Shown: positions 25,487 through 38,644, counted from the first letter of the stretch. The stretch: 64,000 bases of DNA from Auanema rhodensis (GCA_964057225.1 OZ059900.1:14833638-14897637), one strand, 5' to 3'. The notes: generated from the sequence alone by a model not told the origin. Program-made: numbers and translations.

Positions 25487-25852
25487 TTGAATTTGCACTT
25501 AGAAACTTTCATTAAGAGTGTGAGTTTGAATTATAGTAGAAAAATGAAACACTGTCTCTAACATATCTTGATTTATGGCCTACTTTACTCAAAGAGCTAA
25601 TTGGATTTGGTGTTAGAATGAACAATTGATTAACGCTGACGTTTCAATTTTTTTCATCGTAATTGAGATAGAACATTTAAATTAAATGGAAATGTTTAAC
25701 AATTTAGAAAAAAAACACAAGCTCAAATCACTTTTGAAAAAATAGAAAGTTTAAAACAACCTTTTTTCTAATAATTATCTTTTTTATCCGACTTTCGGAA
25801 GAAAACAAAAATAGCTTAACATTCAATAACGATGAATCAGAACAAAAACATT

Positions 25853-25924
25853 CTCCCCGGCCGGGAATTGAACCCGGGTCTCGCATGTGACAGACGCAGA
25901 TACTCACCACTATCCTACCGAGGA
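25853..25924 (-). pseudogene. tRNA-Asp(GTC)-like, class C
   Basis: Copy 60; flank f4. Acceptor intact. Confidence 0.72.
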
Positions 25925-26292
25925 TTGAATTTGCACTTAGAAACTTTCATTAAGAGTGTGAGTTTGAATTAAAGTAGAAAAATGAAACACTGTCTCTAAC
26001 ATATATTGATTTATGGCCTACTTTACTCAAAGAGCTAATTGAAGTTTGGTGTTAGAATGAACAATTGATTAACGCTGACGTTTTAATTTTTTTCATCGTA
26101 ATTGAGATAGAACATTTAAAATAAATGGAAATGTTTAACAATTTAGAAAAAAAACACAAGCTCAAATCACTTTTGAAAAAACAGAAAGTTTAAAACAGCC
26201 CTTTTTCTAATAATTATCTTTTTCATCCGACTTTTGGAAAAAAACAAAAATAGCATAACATTAAATAACGATGAATCAGAACAAAAAAAATT

Positions 26293-26364
26293 CTCCCCGT
26301 CCGGGAATTGAACCCGGGTCTCGCATGTGACAGACGCGGATTCTCACCACTATACTACCGAGGA
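26293..26364 (-). pseudogene. tRNA-Asp(GTC)-like, class B'
   Basis: Copy 61; flank f1; T8 terminator. Confidence 0.72.
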
Positions 26365-26731
26365 TTGAATTCGCACTTAGAAACTTTCATTAAGAGTGTG
26401 AGTTTGAATTATAGTAGAAAAATGAAACACTGTCTCTAACATATCTTGATTTATGGCCTACTTTACTCAAAGAGCTAATTGAAGTTTGGTGTTAGAATGA
26501 ACAATTGATTAACGCTGACGTTTCAATTTTTTTCATCGTAATTGAGATAGAACATTTAAATTAAATGGAAATGTTTAACAATTTAGAAAAAAAACACAAG
26601 CTCAAATCACTTTTGAAAAAATAGAAAGTTTAAAACAACCTTTTTTCTAATAATTATCTTTTTTATCCGACTTTCGGAAGAAAACAAAAATAGCTTAACA
26701 TTCAATAACGATGAATCAGAACAAAAACATT

Positions 26732-26803
26732 CTCCCCGGCCGGGAATTGAACCCGGGTCTCGCATGTGACAGACGCAGATACTCACCACTATCCTACCGA
26801 GGA
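26732..26803 (-). pseudogene. tRNA-Asp(GTC)-like, class C
   Basis: Copy 62; flank f4. Acceptor intact. Confidence 0.72.
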
Positions 26804-27169
26804 TTGAATTTGCACTTAGAAACTTTCATTAAGAGTGTGAGTTTGAATTAAAGTAGAAAAATGAAACACTGTCTCTAACATATCTTGATTTATGGCCTAC
26901 TTTACTCAAAGAGCTAATTGGATTTGGTGTTAGAATGAACAATTGATTAACGCTGACGTTTCAATTTTTTTCATCGTAATTGAGATAGAACATTTAAATT
27001 AAATGGAAATGTTTAACAATTTAGAAAAAAAACACAAGCTCAAATCACTTTTGAAAAAATAGAAAGTTTAAAACAACCTTTTTTCTAATAATTATCTTTT
27101 TTATCCGACTTTCGGAAGAAAACAAAAATAGCTTAACATTCAATAACGATGAATCAGAACAAAAACATT

Positions 27170-27241
27170 CTCCCCGGCCGGGAATTGAACCCGGGTCTCG
27201 CATGTGACAGACGCGGATTCTCACCACTATACTACCGAGGA
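27170..27241 (-). tRNA. tRNA-Asp(GTC)-like, class F
   Basis: Copy 63; flank f4. Its only defect is the A12-A23 mispair in the D stem; may be functional. Confidence 0.55.
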
Positions 27242-27607
27242 TTGAATTCGCACTTACAAACTTTCATTAAGAGTGTGAGTTTGAATTATAGTAGAAAAAT
27301 GAAACACTGTCTCTAACATATCTTGATTTATGGCCTACTTTACTCAAAGAGCTAATTGGATTTGGTGTTAGAATGAACAATTGATTAACGCTGACGTTTC
27401 AATTTTTTTCATCGTAATTGAGATAGAACATTTAAATTAAATGGAAATGTTTAACAATTTAGAAAAAAAACACAAGCTCAAATCACTTTTGAAAAAATAG
27501 AAAGTTTAAAACAACCTTTTTTCTAATAATTATCTTTTTTATCCGACTTTCGGAAGAAAACAAAAATAGCTTAACATTCAATAACGATGAATCAGAACAA
27601 AAACATT

Positions 27608-27679
27608 CTCCCCGGCCGGGAATTGAACCCGGGTCTCGCATGTGACAGACGCAGATACTCACCACTATCCTACCGAGGA
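27608..27679 (-). pseudogene. tRNA-Asp(GTC)-like, class C
   Basis: Copy 64; flank f4. Acceptor intact. Confidence 0.72.
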
Positions 27680-28047
27680 TTGAATTTGCACTTAGAAACT
27701 TTCATTAAGAGTGTGAGTTTGAATTAAAGTAGAAAAATGAAACACTGTCTCTAACATATATTGATTTATGGCCTACTTTACTCAAAGAGCTAATTGAAGT
27801 TTGGTGTTAGAATGAACAATTGATTAACGCTGACGTTTTAATTTTTTTCATCGTAATTGAGATAGAACATTTAAAATAAATGGAAATGTTTAACAATTTA
27901 GAAAAAAAACACAAGCTCAAATCACTTTTGAAAAAACAGAAAGTTTAAAACAGCCCTTTTTCTAATAATTATCTTTTTCATCCGACTTTTGGAAAAAAAC
28001 AAAAATAGCATAACATTAAATAACGATGAATCAGAACAAAAAAAATT

Positions 28048-28119
28048 CTCCCCGTCCGGGAATTGAACCCGGGTCTCGCATGTGACAGACGCAGATACTC
28101 ACCACTATCCTACCGAGGA
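28048..28119 (-). pseudogene. tRNA-Asp(GTC)-like, class C
   Basis: Copy 65; flank f1; 7-66 mispair; T8 terminator. Confidence 0.78.
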
Positions 28120-28487
28120 TTGAATTTGCACTTAGAAACTTTCATTAAGAGTGTGAGTTTGAATTAAAGTAGAAAAATGAAACACTGTCTCTAACATATA
28201 TTGATTTATGGCCTACTTTACTCAAAGAGCTAATTGAAGTTTGGTGTTAGAATGAACAATTGATTAACGCTGACGTTTTAATTTTTTTCATCGTAATTGA
28301 GATAGAACATTTAAAATAAATGGAAATGTTTAACAATTTAGAAAAAAAACACAAGCTCAAATCACTTTTGAAAAAACAGAAAGTTTAAAACAGCCCTTTT
28401 TCTAACAATTATCTTTTTCATCCGACTTTTGGAAAAAAACAAAAATAGCATAACATTAAATAACGATGAATCAGAACAAAAAAAATT

Positions 28488-28559
28488 CTCCCCGTCCGGG
28501 AATTGAACCCGGGTCTCGCATGTGACAGACGCGGATACTCACCACTATACTACCGAGGA
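28488..28559 (-). tRNA. tRNA-Asp(GTC), class A with 7-66 mispair
   Basis: Copy 66; flank f1; T8 terminator. Only the last acceptor pair (G7 with A66) is lost. Confidence 0.6.
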
Positions 28560-28925
28560 TTGAATTTGCACTTAGAAACTTTCATTAAGAGTGTGAGTTT
28601 GAAATATAGTAGAAAAATGAAACACAGTCTCTAACATATATTGATTTATGGCCTACTTTACTCAAAGAGCTAATTGAAGTTTGGTGTTAAAATGAACAAT
28701 TGATTAACGCTGACGTTCCATTTTTTTTCATCGTAATTGAGATAGAACTTTTAAATTAAATGGAAATGTTTAAAAATTTAGAAAAAATCACAAGCTGAAA
28801 TCACTTTTGAAAAAACAGAAAGTTTAAAACAACCTTTTTTCTAATAATTATCTCTTTAATTCGACTTTTGGAAGAAAACAAAAATAGCATAACATTCAAT
28901 AACGATGAATCAGAACAAAAACATT

Positions 28926-28997
28926 CTCCCCGGCCGGGAATTGAACCCGGGTCTCGCATGTGACAGACGCGGATACTCACCACTATACTACCGAGGA
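28926..28997 (-). tRNA. tRNA-Asp(GTC), class A
   Basis: Copy 67; flank f5. Confidence 0.92.
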
Positions 28998-29364
28998 TTG
29001 AATTTGCACTTAGAAACTTTCATTAAGAGTGTGAGTTTGAATTAAAGTAGAAAAATGAAACACTGTCTTTAACATATATTGATTTTTGGCCTACTTTACT
29101 CAAAGAGCTAATTGAAGTTTGGTGTTACAATTAACGATTGATTAACGCTGATGTTTCAATTTTTTTCATCGTAATTAAGATAGAACACTTAAATTAAATA
29201 GAAATGTTTGAAAATTTGAAAAAAAATCACAAGCTCAAACCACTTTTGAAAAAGCAGAAAGTTTAAAACAATCTTTTTTCTAATAATTATCGTCTTTATC
29301 CGACTTTTTGAAGAAAACAAAAATAGCATAACATTCAATAACGATGAATCCGAACAAAAACATT

Positions 29365-29436
29365 CTCCCCGGCCGGGAATTGAACCCGGGTCTCGCATGT
29401 GACAGACGCGGATACTCACCACTATACTACCGAGGA
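29365..29436 (-). tRNA. tRNA-Asp(GTC), class A
   Basis: Copy 68; flank f2. Confidence 0.92.
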
Positions 29437-29802
29437 TTGAATTTGCACTTAGAAACTATCATTAAGAGTGTGAGTTTGAAATATAGTAGAAAAATGAAAC
29501 ACTGTCTCTAACATATATTGATTTTTGGCCTACTTTACTCAAAGAGCTAATTGAAGTTTGGTGTTACAATTAACGATTGATTAACGCTGATGTTTCAATT
29601 TTTTTCATCGTAATTGAGATAGAACATTCAAATTAAATGGAAATGTTTAAAATTTAGAAAATATCACAAGCTCAAATTACTTTTGAAAAAAACAGAAAGT
29701 TTAAAACAACCTTTTTTCTAATGATTATCTTTTTTATCCGACTTTCGGAAGAAAACAAAAATAGCATAACATTCAATAACGATGAATCAGAACAAAAACA
29801 TT

Positions 29803-29874
29803 CTCCCCGGCCGGGAATTGAACCCGGGTCTCGCATGTGACAGACGCGGATACTCACCACTATACTACCGAGGA
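29803..29874 (-). tRNA. tRNA-Asp(GTC), class A
   Basis: Copy 69; flank f4. Confidence 0.92.
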
Positions 29875-30241
29875 TTGAATTTGCACTTAGAAACTTTCAT
29901 TAAGAGTGTGAGTTTGAATTAAAGTAGAAAAATGAAACACTGTCTCTAACATATCTTGATTTATGGCCTACTTTACTCAAAGAGCTAATTGAAGTTTGGT
30001 GTTACAATTAACGATTGATAAACGCTGACGTATCAATTTTTTTCATCGTAATTAAGATAGAACACTTAAATTAAATAGAAATGTTCGAAAATTTAAAAAA
30101 AAATCACAAGCTCAAACCACTTTTGAAAAAGCAGAAAGTTTAAAACAATCTTTTTTCTAATAATTATCGTCTTTATCCGACTTTTTGAAGAAAACAAAAA
30201 TAGCATAACATTCAATAACGATGAATCAGAACAAAAACATT

Positions 30242-30313
30242 CTCCCCGGCCGGGAATTTAACCCGGGTCTCGCATGTGACAGACGCGGATACTCACCACT
30301 ATACTACCGAGGA
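30242..30313 (-). pseudogene. tRNA-Asp(GTC)-like, class D
   Basis: Copy 70; flank f2. Confidence 0.85.
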
Positions 30314-30680
30314 TTGAATTTGCACTTAGAAACTTTCATTAAGAGTGTGAGTTTGAATTATAGTAGAGAAATGAAACACTGTTTCTAACATATCTTGATT
30401 TATGGCCTACTTTACTCAAAGAGCTAATTGAAGTTTGGTGTTAGAATGAACAATTGATTAACGCTGACGTTTTAATTTTTTTCATCGTAATTGAGATAGA
30501 ACATTTAAAATAAATGGAAATGTTTAACAATTTAGAAAAAAAACACAAGCTCAAATCACTTTTGAAAAAACAGAAAGTTTAAAACAACCCTTTTTCTAAT
30601 AATTATCTTTTTCATCCGACTTTTGGAAAAAAACAAAAATAGCATAACATTAAATAACGATGAATCAGAACAAAAACATT

Positions 30681-30752
30681 CTCCCCGTCCGGGAATTGAA
30701 CCCGGGTCTCGCATGTGACAGACACAGATACTCACCACTATCCTACCGAGGA
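30681..30752 (-). pseudogene. tRNA-Asp(GTC)-like, class C
   Basis: Copy 71; flank f1. 7-66 mispair and an extra anticodon-stem change (gacacaga). Confidence 0.8.
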
Positions 30753-31117
30753 TTGAATTTGCACTTAGAAACTTTCATTAAGAGTGTGAGTTTGAAATAT
30801 AGTAGAAAAATGAAACACTGTCTCTAACATATATTGATTTATGGCCTACTTTACTCAAAGAGCTAATTGAAGTTTGGTGTTAAAATGAACAAATGATTAA
30901 CGCTGACGTTCCATTTTTTTTCATCGCAATTGAGATAGAATACTTAAATTAAATGGAAATGTTTAAAATTTAGAAAATATCACAAGCTCAAATTACTTTT
31001 GAAAAAACAGAAAGTTTAAAACAACCTTTTTTCTAATGATTATCTTTTTTATCCGACTTTCGGAAGAAAACAAAAATAGCATAACATTCAATAACGATGA
31101 ATCAGAACAAAAACATT

Positions 31118-31189
31118 CTCCCCGGCCGGGAATTTAACCCGGGTCTCGCATGTGACAGACGCGGATACTCACCACTATACTATCGAGGA
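31118..31189 (-). pseudogene. tRNA-Asp(GTC)-like, class D
   Basis: Copy 72; flank f4. Also G7A in the acceptor. Confidence 0.86.
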
Positions 31190-31556
31190 TTGAATTTGCA
31201 CTTAGAAACTTTCATTAAGAGTGTGAGTTTGAATTATAGTAGAAAAATGAAACACTGTTTCTAACATATCTTGATTTATGGCCTACTTTACTCAAAGAGC
31301 TAATTGAAGTTTGGTGTTAGAATGAACAATTGATTAACGCTGACGTTTTAATTTCTTTCATCGTAATTGAGATAGAACATTTAAAATAAATGGAAATGTT
31401 TAACAATTTAGAAAAAAAACACAAGCTCAAATCACTTTTGAAAAAACAGAAAGTTTAAAACAATCTTTTTTCTAATAATTATCGTCTTTATCCGACTTTT
31501 TGAAGAAAACAAAAATAGCATAACATTCAATAACGATGAATCAGAACAAAAACATT

Positions 31557-31628
31557 CTCCCCGGCCGGGAATTTAACCCGGGTCTCGCATGTGACAGACG
31601 CGGAAACTCACCACTATACTACCGAGGA
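31557..31628 (-). pseudogene. tRNA-Asp(GTC)-like, class D
   Basis: Copy 73; flank f2. Also A24T, losing the 11-24 pair. Confidence 0.86.
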
Positions 31629-31995
31629 TTGAATTTGCACTTAGAAACTTTCATTAAGAGTGTGAGTTTGAATTATAGTAGAAAAATGAAACACTGTTTC
31701 TAACATATCTTGATTTATGGCCTACTTTACTCAAAGAGCTAATTGAAGTTTGGTGTTAGAATGAACAATTGATTAACGCTGACGTTTTAATTTTTTTCAT
31801 CGTAATTGAGATAGAACATTTAAAATAAATGGAAATGTTTAACAATTTAGAAAAAAAACACAAGCTCAAATCACTTTTGAAAAAACAGAAAGTTTAAAAC
31901 AACCCTTTTTCTAATAATTATCTTTTTCATCCGACTTTTGGAAAAAAACAAAAATAGCATAACATTAAATAACGATGAATCAGAACAAAAACATT

Positions 31996-32067
31996 CTCCC
32001 CGTCCGGGAATTGAACCCGGGTCTCGCATGTGACAGACACAGATACTCACCACTATCCTACCGAGGA
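31996..32067 (-). pseudogene. tRNA-Asp(GTC)-like, class C
   Basis: Copy 74; flank f1. Same extra anticodon-stem change as copy 71. Confidence 0.8.
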
Positions 32068-32432
32068 TTGAATTTGCACTTAGAAACTTTCATTAAGAGT
32101 GTGAGTTTGAAATATAGTAGAAAAATGAAACACTGTCTCTAACATATATTGATTTATGGCCTACTTTACTCAAAGAGCTAATTGAAGTTTGGTGTTAAAA
32201 TGAACAAATGATTAACGCTGACGTTCCATTTTTTTTCATCGCAATTGAGATAGAATACTTAAATTAAATGGAAATGTTTAAAATTTAGAAAATATCACAA
32301 GCTCAAATTACTTTTGAAAAAACAGAAAGTTTAAAACAACCTTTTTTCTAATGATTATCTTTTTTATCCGACTTTCGGAAGAAAACAAAAATAGCATAAC
32401 ATTCAATAACGATGAATCAGAACAAAAACATT

Positions 32433-32504
32433 CTCCCCGGCCGGGAATTTAACCCGGGTCTCGCATGTGACAGACGCGGATACTCACCACTATACTATCG
32501 AGGA
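32433..32504 (-). pseudogene. tRNA-Asp(GTC)-like, class D
   Basis: Copy 75; flank f4. G7A as in copy 72. Confidence 0.86.
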
Positions 32505-32872
32505 TTGAATTTGCACTTAGAAACTTTCATTAAGAGTGTGAGTTTGAATTATAGTAGAAAAATGAAACACTGTTTCTAACATATCTTGATTTATGGCCTA
32601 CTTTACTCAAAGAGCTAATTGAAGTTTGGTGTTAGAATGAACAATTGATTAACGCTGACGTTTTAATTTTTTTCATAGTAATTGAGATAGAACATTTAAA
32701 ATAAATGGAAATGTTTAACAATTTAGAAAAAAAACACAAGCTCAAATCACTTTTGAAAAAACAGAAAGTTTAAAACAGCCCTTTTTCTAATAATTATCTT
32801 TTTCATCCGACTTTTGGAAAAAAACAAAAATAGCATAACATTAAATAACGATGAATCAGAACAAAAAAAATT

Positions 32873-32944
32873 CTCCCCGTCCGGGAATTGAACCCGGGTC
32901 TCGCATGTGACAGACGCGGATTCTCACCACTATACTACCGAGGA
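32873..32944 (-). pseudogene. tRNA-Asp(GTC)-like, class B'
   Basis: Copy 76; flank f1; T8 terminator. Confidence 0.72.
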
Positions 32945-33311
32945 TTGAATTCGCACTTAGAAACTTTCATTAAGAGTGTGAGTTTGAATTATAGTAGAAA
33001 AATGAAACACTGTCTCTAACATATCTTGATTTATGGCCTACTTTACTCAAAGAGCTAATTGGATTTGGTGTTAGAATGAACAATTGATTAACGCTGACGT
33101 TTCTATTTTTTTCATCGTAATTGAGATAGAACATTTAAATTAAATGGAAATGTTTAACAATTTAGAAAAAAAACACAAGCTCAAATCACTTTTGAAAAAA
33201 AAGAAAGTTTAAAAAAAACCTTTTTTCTAATAATTATCTTTTTTATCCGACTTTCGGAAGAAAACAAAAATAGCTTAACATTCAATAACGATGAATCAGA
33301 ACAAAAACATT

Positions 33312-33383
33312 CTCCCCGGCCGGGAATTGAACCCGGGTCTCGCATGTGACAGACGCAGATACTCACCACTATCCTACCGAGGA
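33312..33383 (-). pseudogene. tRNA-Asp(GTC)-like, class C
   Basis: Copy 77; flank f4. Acceptor intact. Confidence 0.72.
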
Positions 33384-33749
33384 TTGAATTTGCACTTAGA
33401 AACTTTCATTAAGAGTGTGAGTTTGAATTAAAGTAGAAAAATGAAACACTGTCTCTAACATATATTGATTTATGGCCTACTTTACTCAAAGAGCTAATTG
33501 AAGTTTGGTGTTAAAATGAACAATTGATTAACGCTGACGTTCCATTTTTTTTCATCGTAATTGAGATAGAACATTTAAATTAAATGGAAATGTTTAAAAA
33601 TTTAGAAAAAATCACAAGCTGAAATCACTTTTGAAAAAACAGAAAGTTTAAAACAACCTTTTTTCTAATAATTATCTCTTTAATTCGACTTTTGGAAGAA
33701 AACAAAAATAGCATAACATTCAATAACGATGAATCAGAACAAAAACATT

Positions 33750-33821
33750 CTCCCCGGCCGGGAATTGAACCCGGGTCTCGCATGTGACAGACGCGGATAC
33801 TCACCACTATACTACCGAGGA
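33750..33821 (-). tRNA. tRNA-Asp(GTC), class A
   Basis: Copy 78; flank f5. Confidence 0.92.
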
Positions 33822-34188
33822 TTGAATTTGCACTTAGAAACTTTCATTAAGAGTGTGAGTTTGAATTAAAGTAGAAAAATGAAACACTGTCTTTAACATA
33901 TATTGATTTTTGGCCTACTTTACTCAAAGAGCTAATTGAAGTTTGGTGTTACAATTAACGATTGATTAACGCTGATGTTTCAATTTTTTTCATCGTAATT
34001 AAGATAGAACACTTAAATTAAATAGAAATGTTTGAAAATTTGAAAAAAAATCACAAGCTCAAACCACTTTTGAAAAAGCAGAAAGTTTAAAACAATCTTT
34101 TTTCTAATAATTATCGTCTTTATCCGACTTTTTGAAGAAAACAAAAATAGCATAACATTCAATAACGATGAATCAGAACAAAAACATT

Positions 34189-34260
34189 CTCCCCGGCCGG
34201 GAATTGAACCCGGGTCTCGCATGTGACAGACGCGGATACTCACCACTATACTACCGAGGA
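34189..34260 (-). tRNA. tRNA-Asp(GTC), class A
   Basis: Copy 79; flank f2. Confidence 0.92.
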
Positions 34261-34626
34261 TTGAATTTGCACTTAGAAACTTTCATTAAGAGTGTGAGTT
34301 TGAATTAAAGTAGAAAAATGAAACACTGTCTCTAACATATCTTGATTTATGGCCTACTTTACTCAAAGAGCTAATTGAAGTTTGGTGTTACAATTAACGA
34401 TTGATAAACGCTGACGTATCAATTTTTTTCATCGTAATTAAGATAGAACACTTAAATTAAATAGAAATGTTCGAAAATTTAGAAAAAATCACAAGCTGAA
34501 ATCACTTTTGAAAAAACAGAAAGTTTAAAACAACCTTTTTTCTAATAATTATCTCTTTAATTCGACTTTTGGAAGAAAACAAAAATAGCATAACATTCAA
34601 TAACGATGAATCAGAACAAAAACATT

Positions 34627-34698
34627 CTCCCCGGCCGGGAATTGAACCCGGGTCTCGCATGTGACAGACGCGGATACTCACCACTATACTACCGAGGA
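34627..34698 (-). tRNA. tRNA-Asp(GTC), class A
   Basis: Copy 80; flank f5. Confidence 0.92.
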
Positions 34699-35065
34699 TT
34701 GAATTTGCACTTAGAAACTTTCATTAAGAGTGTGAGTTTGAATTAAAGTAGAAAAATGAAACACTGTCTTTAACATATATTGATTTTTGGCCTACTTTAC
34801 TCAAAGAGCTAATTGAAGTTTGGTGTTACAATTAACGATTGATTAACGCTGATGTTTCAATTTTTTTCATCGTAATTAAGATAGAACACTTAAATTAAAT
34901 AGAAATGTTTGAAAATTTGAAAAAAAATCACAAGCTCAAACCACTTTTGAAAAAGCAGAAAGTTTAAAACAATCTTTTTTCTAATAATTATCGTCTTTAT
35001 CCGACTTTTTGAAGAAAACAAAAATAGCATAACATTCAATAACGATGAATCAGAACAAAAACATT

Positions 35066-35137
35066 CTCCCCGGCCGGGAATTGAACCCGGGTCTCGCATG
35101 TGACAGACGCGGATACTCACCACTATACTACCGAGGA
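35066..35137 (-). tRNA. tRNA-Asp(GTC), class A
   Basis: Copy 81; flank f2. Confidence 0.92.
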
Positions 35138-35504
35138 TTGAATTTGCACTTAGAAACTTTCATTAAGAGTGTGAGTTTGAATTAAAGTAGAAAAATGAAA
35201 CACTGTCTCTAACATATCTTGATTTATGGCCTACTTTACTCAAAGAGCTAATTGAAGTTTGGTGTTACAATTAACGATTGATAAACGCTGACGTATCAAT
35301 TTTTTTCATCGTAATTAAGATAGAACACTTAAATTAAATAGAAATGTTCGAAAATTTAAAAAAAAATCACAAGCTCAAACCACTTTTGAAAAAGCAGAAA
35401 GCTTAAAACAATCTTTTTTCTAATAATTATCGTCTTTATCCGACTTTTTGAAGAAAACAAAAATAGCATAACATTCAATAACGATGAATCAGAACAAAAA
35501 CATT

Positions 35505-35576
35505 CTAACCGGCCGGGAATTTAACCCGGGTCTCGCATGTGACAGACGCGGATACTCACCACTATACTACCGAGGA
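35505..35576 (-). pseudogene. tRNA-Asp(GTC)-like, class D with acceptor lesion
   Basis: Copy 82; flank f2. The 3' acceptor strand reads ctaacc on the plus strand, losing pairing at 3-70 as well as C56. Confidence 0.88.
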
Positions 35577-35943
35577 TTGAATTTGCACTTAGAAACTTTC
35601 ATTAAGAGTGTGAGTTTGAATTAAAGTAGAAAAATGAAACACTGTCTCTAACATATCTTGATTTATGGCCTACTTTACTCAAAGAGCTAATTGAAGTTTG
35701 GTGTTAGAATGAACAATTGATTAACGCTGACGTTTCAATTTTTTTCATCGTAATTGAGATAGAACATTTAAAATAAATGGAAATGTTTAACAATTTAGAA
35801 AAAAAACACAAGCTCAAATCACTTTTGAAAAAACAGAAAGTTTAAAACAACCCTTTTTCTAATAATTATCTTTTTTATCCGACTTTCGGAAGAAAACAAA
35901 AATAGCATAACATTCAGTAACGATGAATCAGAACAAAAACATT

Positions 35944-36015
35944 CTCCCCGGCCGGGAATTTAACCCGGGTCTCGCATGTGACAGACGCGGATACTCACCA
36001 CTATACTACCGAGGA
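35944..36015 (-). pseudogene. tRNA-Asp(GTC)-like, class D
   Basis: Copy 83; flank f4. Confidence 0.85.
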
Positions 36016-36382
36016 TTGAATTTGCACTTAGAAACTTTCATTAAGAGTGTGAGTTTGAAATATAGTAGAAAAATGAAACACTGTCTCTAACATATATTGA
36101 TTTATGGCCTACTTTACTCAAAGAGCTAATTGAAGTTTGGTGTTAAAATGAACAAATGATTAACGCTGACGTTCCATTTTTTTTCATCGCAATTGAGATA
36201 GAACATTTAAAATAAATGGAAATGTTTAACAATTTAGAAAAAAAACACAAGCTCAAATCACTTTTGAAAAAGCAGAAAGTTTAAAACAATCTTTTTTCTA
36301 ATAATTATCGTCTTTATCCGACTTTTTGAAGAAAACAAAAATAGCATAACATTCAATAACGATGAATCAGAACAAAAACATT

Positions 36383-36454
36383 CTCCCCGGCCGGGAATTT
36401 AACCCGGGTCTCGCATGTGACAGACGCGGATACTCACCACTATACTACCGAGGA
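36383..36454 (-). pseudogene. tRNA-Asp(GTC)-like, class D
   Basis: Copy 84; flank f2. Third class D copy in a row. Confidence 0.85.
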
Positions 36455-36820
36455 TTGAATTTGCACTTAGAAACTTTCATTAAGAGTGTGAGTTTGAATT
36501 AAAGTAGAAAAATGAAACACTGTCTCTAACATATCTTGATTTATGGCCTACTTTACTCAAAGAGCTAATTGGATTTGGTGTTAGAATGAACAATTGATTA
36601 ACACTGACGTTTCAATTTTTTTCATCGTAATTGAGATAGAACATTTAAATTAAATGGAAATGTTTAACAATTTAGAAAAAAAACACAAGCTCAAATCACT
36701 TTTGAAAAAATAGAAAGTTTAAAACAACCTTTTTTCTAATAATTATCTTTTTTATCCGACTTTCGGAAGAAAAAAAAAATAGCTTAACATTCAATAACGA
36801 TGAATCAGAACAAAAACATT

Positions 36821-36892
36821 CTCCCCGGCCGGGAATTGAACCCGGGTCTCGCATGTGACAGACGCAGATACTCACCACTATCCTACCGAGGA
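36821..36892 (-). pseudogene. tRNA-Asp(GTC)-like, class C
   Basis: Copy 85; flank f4. Acceptor intact. Confidence 0.72.
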
Positions 36893-37258
36893 TTGAATTT
36901 GCACTTAGAAACTTTCATTAAGAGTGTGAGTTTGAATTAAAGTAGAAAAATGAAACACTGTCTCTAACATATATTGATTTATGGCCTACTTTACTCAAAG
37001 AGCTAATTGAAGTTTGGTGTTAAAATGAACAATTGATTAACGCTGACGTTCCATTTTTTTTCATCGTAATTGAGATAGAACATTTAAATTAAATGGAAAT
37101 GCTTAACAATTTAGAAAAAAAACACAAGCTCAAATCACTTTTGAAAAAATAGAAAGTTTAAAACAACCTTTTTTCTAATAATTATCTTTTTTATCCGACT
37201 TTTGGAAAAAAACAAAATAGCATAACATTCAATAACGATGAATCAGAACAAAAACATT

Positions 37259-37330
37259 CTCCCCGGCCGGGAATTTAACCCGGGTCTCGCATGTGACAGA
37301 CGCGGATACTCACCACTATACTACCGAGGA
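37259..37330 (-). pseudogene. tRNA-Asp(GTC)-like, class D
   Basis: Copy 86; flank f3. Confidence 0.85.
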
Positions 37331-37696
37331 TTGAATTTGCACTTAGAAACTTTCATTAAGAGTGTGAGTTTGAAATATAGTAGAAAAATGAAACACAGTC
37401 TCTAACATATATTGATTTATGGCCTACTTTACTCAAAGAGCTAATTGAAGTTTGGTGTTAAAATGAACAATTGATTAACGCTGACGTTCCATTTTTTTTC
37501 ATCGTAATTGAGATAGAACATTTAAATTAAATGGAAATGTTTAAAAATTCAGAAAAAATCACAAGCTGAAATCACTTTTGAAAAAACAGAAAGTTTAAAA
37601 CAACCTTTTTTCTAATAATTATCTCTTTAATTCGACTTTCGGAAGAAAACAAAAATAGCATAACATTCAATAACGATGAATCAGAACAAAAACATT

Positions 37697-37768
37697 CTCC
37701 CCGGCCGGGAATTGAACCCGGGTCTCGCATGTGACAGACGCGGATACTCACCACTATACTACCGAGGA
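37697..37768 (-). tRNA. tRNA-Asp(GTC), class A
   Basis: Copy 87; flank f5. Confidence 0.92.
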
Positions 37769-38135
37769 TTGAATTTGCACTTAGAAACTTTCATTAAGAG
37801 TGTGAGTTTGAATTAAAGTAGAAAAATGAAACACTGTCTTTAACATATATTGATTTTTGGCCTACTTTACTCAAAAAGCTAATTGAAGTTTGGTGTTACA
37901 ATTAACGATTGATTAACGCTGATGTTTCAATTTTTTTCATCGTAATTAAGATAGAACACTTAAATTAAATAGAAATGTTTGAAAATTTGAAAAAAAATCA
38001 CAAGCTCAAACCACTTTTGAAAAAGCAGAAAGTTTAAAACAATCTTTTTTCTAATAATTATCGTCTTTATCCGACTTTTTGAAGAAAACAAAAATAGCAT
38101 AACATTCAATAACGATGAATCCGAACAAAAACATT

Positions 38136-38207
38136 CTCCCCGGCCGGGAATTGAACCCGGGTCTCGCATGTGACAGACGCGGATACTCACCACTATACTA
38201 CCGAGGA
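38136..38207 (-). tRNA. tRNA-Asp(GTC), class A
   Basis: Copy 88; flank f2. Confidence 0.92.
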
Positions 38208-38572
38208 TTGAATTTGCACTTAGAAACTTTCATTAAGAGTGTGAGTTTGAAATATAGTAGAAAAATGAAACACTGTCTCTAACATATATTGATTTTTGGC
38301 CTACTTTACTCAAAGAGCTAATTGAAGTTTGGTGTTACAATTAACGATTGATTAACGCTGATGTTTCAATTTTTTTCATCGTAATTGAGATAGAACATTC
38401 AAATTAAATGGAAATGTTTAAAATTTAGAAAATATCACAAGCTCAAATTACTTTTGAAAAAACAGAAAGTTTAAAACAACCTTTTTTCTAATGATTATCT
38501 TTTTTATCCGACTTTCGGAAGAAAACAAAAATAGCATAACATTCAATAACGATGAATCAGAACAAAAACATT

Positions 38573-38644
38573 CTCCCCGGCCGGGAATTGAACCCGGGTC
38601 TCGCATGTGACAGACGCGGATACTCACCACTATACTACCGAGGA
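38573..38644 (-). tRNA. tRNA-Asp(GTC), class A
   Basis: Copy 89; flank f4. Confidence 0.92.

Larger units (their letters stand above)
22345..25852. repeat. Four-monomer higher-order repeat, 1,754-base unit, two copies
   Basis: Copies 52-55 and 56-59 repeat at 1,754 bases: D, C, D, then a T7-T8 terminator monomer. The fourth monomers differ (copy 55 is B', copy 59 has acquired C56A and a changed discriminator), consistent with later conversion. Confidence 0.75.
30242..32872. repeat. Three-monomer higher-order repeat, 1,315-base unit, two copies
   Basis: Copies 70-72 and 73-75 repeat in order D/f2, C/f1, D/f4 at 1,315 bases. They share private changes: gacacagata in copies 71 and 74, and ctatcgagga in copies 72 and 75. 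Confidence 0.8.
33750..35504. repeat. Two-monomer higher-order repeat, 877-base unit, two copies
   Basis: Copies 78/79 and 80/81 alternate f5 and f2 flanks at 877 bases, all with class A tRNAs. Confidence 0.75.
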